Source: an uncultured Dorea sp.
Lineage (GTDB): Bacteria; Bacillota; Clostridia; Lachnospirales; Lachnospiraceae
Length of the DNA: 34,189 nucleotides
Direction of reading: 5' to 3'
Assembly (NCBI GenBank): GCA_910586965.1
Contig: CAJUMF010000037.1
Location: forward strand, 1-34,189
Position 1 is the first letter of the stretch. The number at the start of each line of letters is the position of its first letter. Below are positions 31,859 through 34,189 of this stretch, in pieces. The position numbers were made by a program, and so were the translations under genes. Under the pieces are notes generated by a model. That model saw only the letters and a list, made by a program, of their open reading frames with translations. It was not told the origin of the DNA and did not search any database.

Positions 31859-33565
31859 TCACTTTTGTCCGTCTCCAAATCTAACTTCGCAATCTTTTCG
31901 ATAAAATGATATTCCATAGCAATCTATCTTCCGATACCCTTCTGTCTTAAGTTCCTCCATATAGTTCCTGTCATAAATCTGATGTAATGCTTTTTCCGCA
32001 TCCGCTTCCAGGTTATCGACCGAATCCGATACCTTAACTTCTAAAATAAATGACCTTCCCCGCAGCGAAGGACTTTTCACCATAATATCAGAACGTCCTT
32101 TTCCCGATTCACGGTTAGATTTCACCAGATAATTCTCACTCTGGCTCAATATCCCCGTCAGAAAGCCATGGTAAAAGTTTTCTGCACTGTCATAAAAACT
32201 AATAGTTCGGAAAAGTTGTCCATTCAATATATCCGTCATCCTCTGGGCATTTCCGTCTTCCATTGCCCGGTACAGATCATGAAAATCTTCTTTCTGAATC
32301 ATATCTTTCATCCAATTCATAATTGTATTCTCATAGATCGTCATAACTTCTACATTAGGAATACGTACCTTCAGAAATATATATTTGCCCTTAAAATACT
32401 CACTCTCTTTCGTAAGATATCCCGTAAAATAAAGGAAATTCCACAAGTTTTCCCCTTTACTACACATATCCCCATAAGTAACTTCTTCATGAACCTGCAT
32501 GTCCAAAGTCCCACTTCCTAAGAGTACTTCAATCTGTCCTTTCATTTCTCTGTCCGCTCTGGCGATCAAATCCTTTATGATGTCATTGGAACTGGTATTG
32601 ATCCAATATGGGCGAGGAAAAACAGCCAGCTTAGCATTCAGATCACTCATATAATTAATTACACTCCACGGATTGTAAACTTTCGTATCACCAAATGTAT
32701 AGCCATCATACCATTCCTTCATTGTCGAAAAACGACTCTCGACACCATAATACTGCATCATCTGCAGCACCTCTGATTCCGTAAAACCAAAATGCTCACT
32801 ATATTGCTGGCCAAGTATGGATATAATCTTCAAATGATTTAATCCCGTAAAAATACTTTCTTTAGAGATTCTTAAACATCCCGTAATAACAGCGAACTGT
32901 AGATAATCATTTGTTTTTAGCGCAGATTCAAACAATGAACGGACAAAAGTCACCATCTTCTCATAAAATCCCCGAAAATATGCATTCTCCAATGGCACAT
33001 CATATTCGTCAATTAAAATGACGGTATATTTACCTGTGATTTTATACATACATCTGCTAAATAATTTTAACGAACCTCTGACCTGCTTTTCATCTGCTTC
33101 TTCATCTGCAATTCGTATATACTGTTCATATTCTTTTCGCGTAAGCTTTTCTTTGTCGATTTCAATCACACTTCTATGTCTGTCAAACTCCGATGCTATT
33201 TCACCCTGCATCGTATAATAAGCATTTTCAAAATCTTCCTGTTTGGCTGATTTTAATGTCAGATTTATCACAGGGTACATTCCCATCTGTTCCGTATATT
33301 TTTCTCCGGCATCCGTAATCTTCATCCCCCGGAAAAGTTCTTTATTCTGCTCATTTTTTACCTTGTCTCCTGTATCCTCAAAAAAGTACCGAAGCATACT
33401 TAAATTCAGTGTTTTTCCAAAACGCCTGGGTCTGGTGAATAAGGTCACCTTCCCCTTCAAATCCAACATTTCTTTTATAAACATTGTTTTATCTACATAG
33501 TAATATTCCGATTTTATCAGATCTTCAAAATTTTCCACGCCAACTGGCAATGCTTTTTTCAACAT
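31859..33565 (-). CDS. AAA-ATPase-like / PD-(D/E)XK nuclease-like protein, second member
   Basis: A 568-residue protein of the same two-domain family as the gene at 8522-10141 but of a different subgroup. Seen: LPVGVENFEDLIKSEYYYVDKT, modified P-loop RPRRFGKT (45-52), Walker B-like YTVILIDEYDVPL, WYDGYTFG (a family hallmark also present in a variant in the other protein) and, near the C-terminus, GRSDIMVKSPS followed by FILEVKV, the D...ExK pattern. The start at 33565 has GGAGG five bases ahead; a longer reading frame would need TTG. It appears intact, unlike the genes downstream of it, and lies between the two spoIIID copies. Confidence 0.85.
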   Translation of the reverse strand: MLKKALPVGVENFEDLIKSEYYYVDKTMFIKEMLDLKGKVTLFTRPRRFGKTLNLSMLRYFFEDTGDKVKNEQNKELFRGMKITDAGEKYTEQMGMYPVINLTLKSAKQEDFENAYYTMQGEIASEFDRHRSVIEIDKEKLTRKEYEQYIRIADEEADEKQVRGSLKLFSRCMYKITGKYTVILIDEYDVPLENAYFRGFYEKMVTFVRSLFESALKTNDYLQFAVITGCLRISKESIFTGLNHLKIISILGQQYSEHFGFTESEVLQMMQYYGVESRFSTMKEWYDGYTFGDTKVYNPWSVINYMSDLNAKLAVFPRPYWINTSSNDIIKDLIARADREMKGQIEVLLGSGTLDMQVHEEVTYGDMCSKGENLWNFLYFTGYLTKESEYFKGKYIFLKVRIPNVEVMTIYENTIMNWMKDMIQKEDFHDLYRAMEDGNAQRMTDILNGQLFRTISFYDSAENFYHGFLTGILSQSENYLVKSNRESGKGRSDIMVKSPSLRGRSFILEVKVSDSVDNLEADAEKALHQIYDRNYMEELKTEGYRKIDCYGISFYRKDCEVRFGDGQK

Positions 33566-33696
33566 GCCACCTCCATCCAACCCTATTTTTCATATTTGAT
33601 ATGCCAAAATTAAAATTATTATTCCTTCCTCAAACCGTACTGGTTTTCAATATTATACCCTATCCCTCACTATTTCACAATCATAAAAAAACAAAA

Positions 33697-33730
33697 CCAC
33701 TTCCCGGTCACACCGTACACCAAGAAGTGG
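33697..33730 (-). terminator. Intrinsic terminator downstream of the truncated spoIIID copy
   Basis: CCACTTC (33697-33703) pairs with GAAGTGG (33724-33730) around a 20-nt loop, and on the minus strand GGTTTTGTTTTTTT follows. It lies 32 bp after the stop codon of the truncated copy and before the ATPase gene, so that little peptide has its own transcription end. Confidence 0.75.
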
Positions 33731-33762
33731 CTTGTTCTATTTAATTCTCCAAATCAACCGTT

Positions 33763-33894
33763 CTATTTTGTTACTACCATATGTATAGTGCTTTTGCTAA
33801 CTCCAAACTTCTTCGCCGTCTGCCGTACCGTCGCTTTATGCTCAATAATATAATAAGCGATTTCTACTGCCCGCTCCTCAATATAATCTTTCAT
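33763..33894 (-). pseudogene. Truncated spoIIID copy encoding only the HTH part
   Basis: A 43-residue reading frame. Residues 1-38 are identical to SpoIIID through the recognition helix (GVSKSTIH), then the frame ends in MVVTK and a stop codon, losing the second DNA-contacting region. The first 90 bp equal the intact gene; the next 25 bp differ by four changes, all synonymous (TTC/TTT, GGG/GGA, GTG/GTT, ACG/ACT). A group II intron end lies directly before its start codon, so it has no normal ribosome site of its own. Most likely non-functional, but it could encode a short HTH peptide. Confidence 0.85.
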
Positions 33895-33895
33895 A
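33806..33895 (-). repeat. 90-bp exact direct repeat, copy 2 (truncated spoIIID)
   Basis: Exact match to 29975-30064 in the same orientation. Identity begins at the intron junction (33895/33896) and ends at 33806. Beyond the junction the two copies differ completely: hairpin in copy 1, intron in copy 2. Confidence 0.93.
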
Positions 33896-34189
33896 ATCGG
33901 GTAGGAGGCTACCCATTAATTGAGTAGCCGACCTCCCACACCACTGTACGTACCGTTCGGTATACAGCGGTTCAATAGTTTTCACGATACTTTCAGATAA
34001 TAGTCAAGCATAGAGATATAACCTAGCTTGGCTATTATTTTATTGGTGATGGCTACGCTTAATATCTGCGCTGTCCTCCAGTAACCTTTCCGGCTGTTGG
34101 CTATCTGATGCACCTGCCACTCCTCGAGCTTTAATTGTAGCCCAGCAAATTAAAGTTCCTATCTCCCGCACAAAAACGTCAAATTATAA
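33896..34189 (-). mobile_element. 3' end of a group II intron (class-C-like), continues past window
   Basis: Minus strand. A maturase C-terminus is followed by domain V at 33973-33941 (lower stem CCGCTGTA/TACAGTGG with a two-base CG bulge, upper stem TACC/GGTA, loop GAAC). Domain VI follows at 33937-33899: GGG AGG pairs with CCT and CCC around a bulged A at 33902, and GGCTACTC pairs with GGGTAGCC. The A is seven bases from the 3' end, which reads CCCGAT at 33896. The junction with TATG corresponds to the position after hairpin-TTTTG in the intact spoIIID copy, the kind of site class C introns use. The 5' end is outside the window. Confidence 0.88.
33982..34149 (-). pseudogene. Group II intron maturase, C-terminal fragment, frame-shifted
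   Basis: The last 55 codons read LEEWQVHQIANSRKGYWRTA, then ILSVAITNKIIAKLGYISML and end DYYLKVS, the standard end of a group II intron reverse transcriptase/maturase. Going upstream, an in-frame TAA stands at 34152-34150, while the next frame reads RNFNLLGYN (34162-34136), which is what should precede this segment. So the protein is broken by a frameshift near 34136 unless the sequence has an error. The rest is outside the window. Confidence 0.75.

Overview
The window looks like chromosomal DNA of an anaerobic, spore-forming Clostridia species, most likely Lachnospiraceae (Bacillota). Pointers are lysine/diaminopimelate synthesis through LL-diaminopimelate aminotransferase (DapL), a TM1266-type hydrogenase-associated regulator, a single-cluster ferredoxin, a two-gene SufCB system, sporulation genes (spoIIID, PdaB-like, YlmC/YmxH-like), strong AGGAGG ribosome sites and an LPXTG surface protein. 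Assignment rests on gene content only.

Layout. 1-200: two minus-strand tRNA genes (Pro, partial; Gln). 265-1545: ddl with a strong sigma-A promoter and a perfect hairpin terminator. 1557-7443: a minus-strand metabolic block, read from high to low coordinates: a small membrane protein, glnA behind an ANTAR-type attenuator, the ANTAR regulator itself, dapF, dapL, an orphan protein resembling the N-terminus of proline reductase PrdA, and aroD. 7527-8487: pduL convergent with a TM1266-family gene. 8522-10141: an AAA-ATPase/PD-(D/E)XK protein. 10280-14998: cell-surface genes (PdaB-like deacetylase, large secreted subtilase, and a divergent secreted beta-helix protein). 15003-17967: truA, nrdR, a ylmC-like gene, ferredoxin, carbamate kinase and tRNA-Pro. 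18067-23250: a 5.2-kb LPXTG adhesin or pilin-like gene. 23488-29367: dapB-like, ybjQ-like, a coiled-coil cell-wall protein, sufCB and two unknown membrane proteins. 29556-30063: a small XRE regulator and intact spoIIID.

The right end (about 30106-34189) is accessory DNA. It holds decayed gene fragments, among them the C-terminal part of a DGQHR/DndB-like protein, a second AAA-ATPase/PD-(D/E)XK protein, and a truncated second copy of spoIIID. The first 90 bp of the two spoIIID copies are identical. Directly in front of the truncated copy is the 3' end of a group II intron: a maturase C-terminus, domain V, and domain VI with a bulged branch-point A. The intron joins exactly where, in the intact copy, a terminator-like hairpin plus TTTTG meets TATG. 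The window therefore shows an empty and an occupied site of a class-C-like intron at spoIIID.

How genes work together. The glnA leader and the neighbouring ANTAR gene form a plausible self-contained RNA antitermination circuit for nitrogen assimilation. dapL, dapF and the dapB-like gene supply meso-DAP, and ddl supplies D-Ala-D-Ala, for peptidoglycan; the deacetylase and the coiled-coil protein probably act on the wall. The LPXTG protein, subtilase and beta-helix protein make up an exported surface set.
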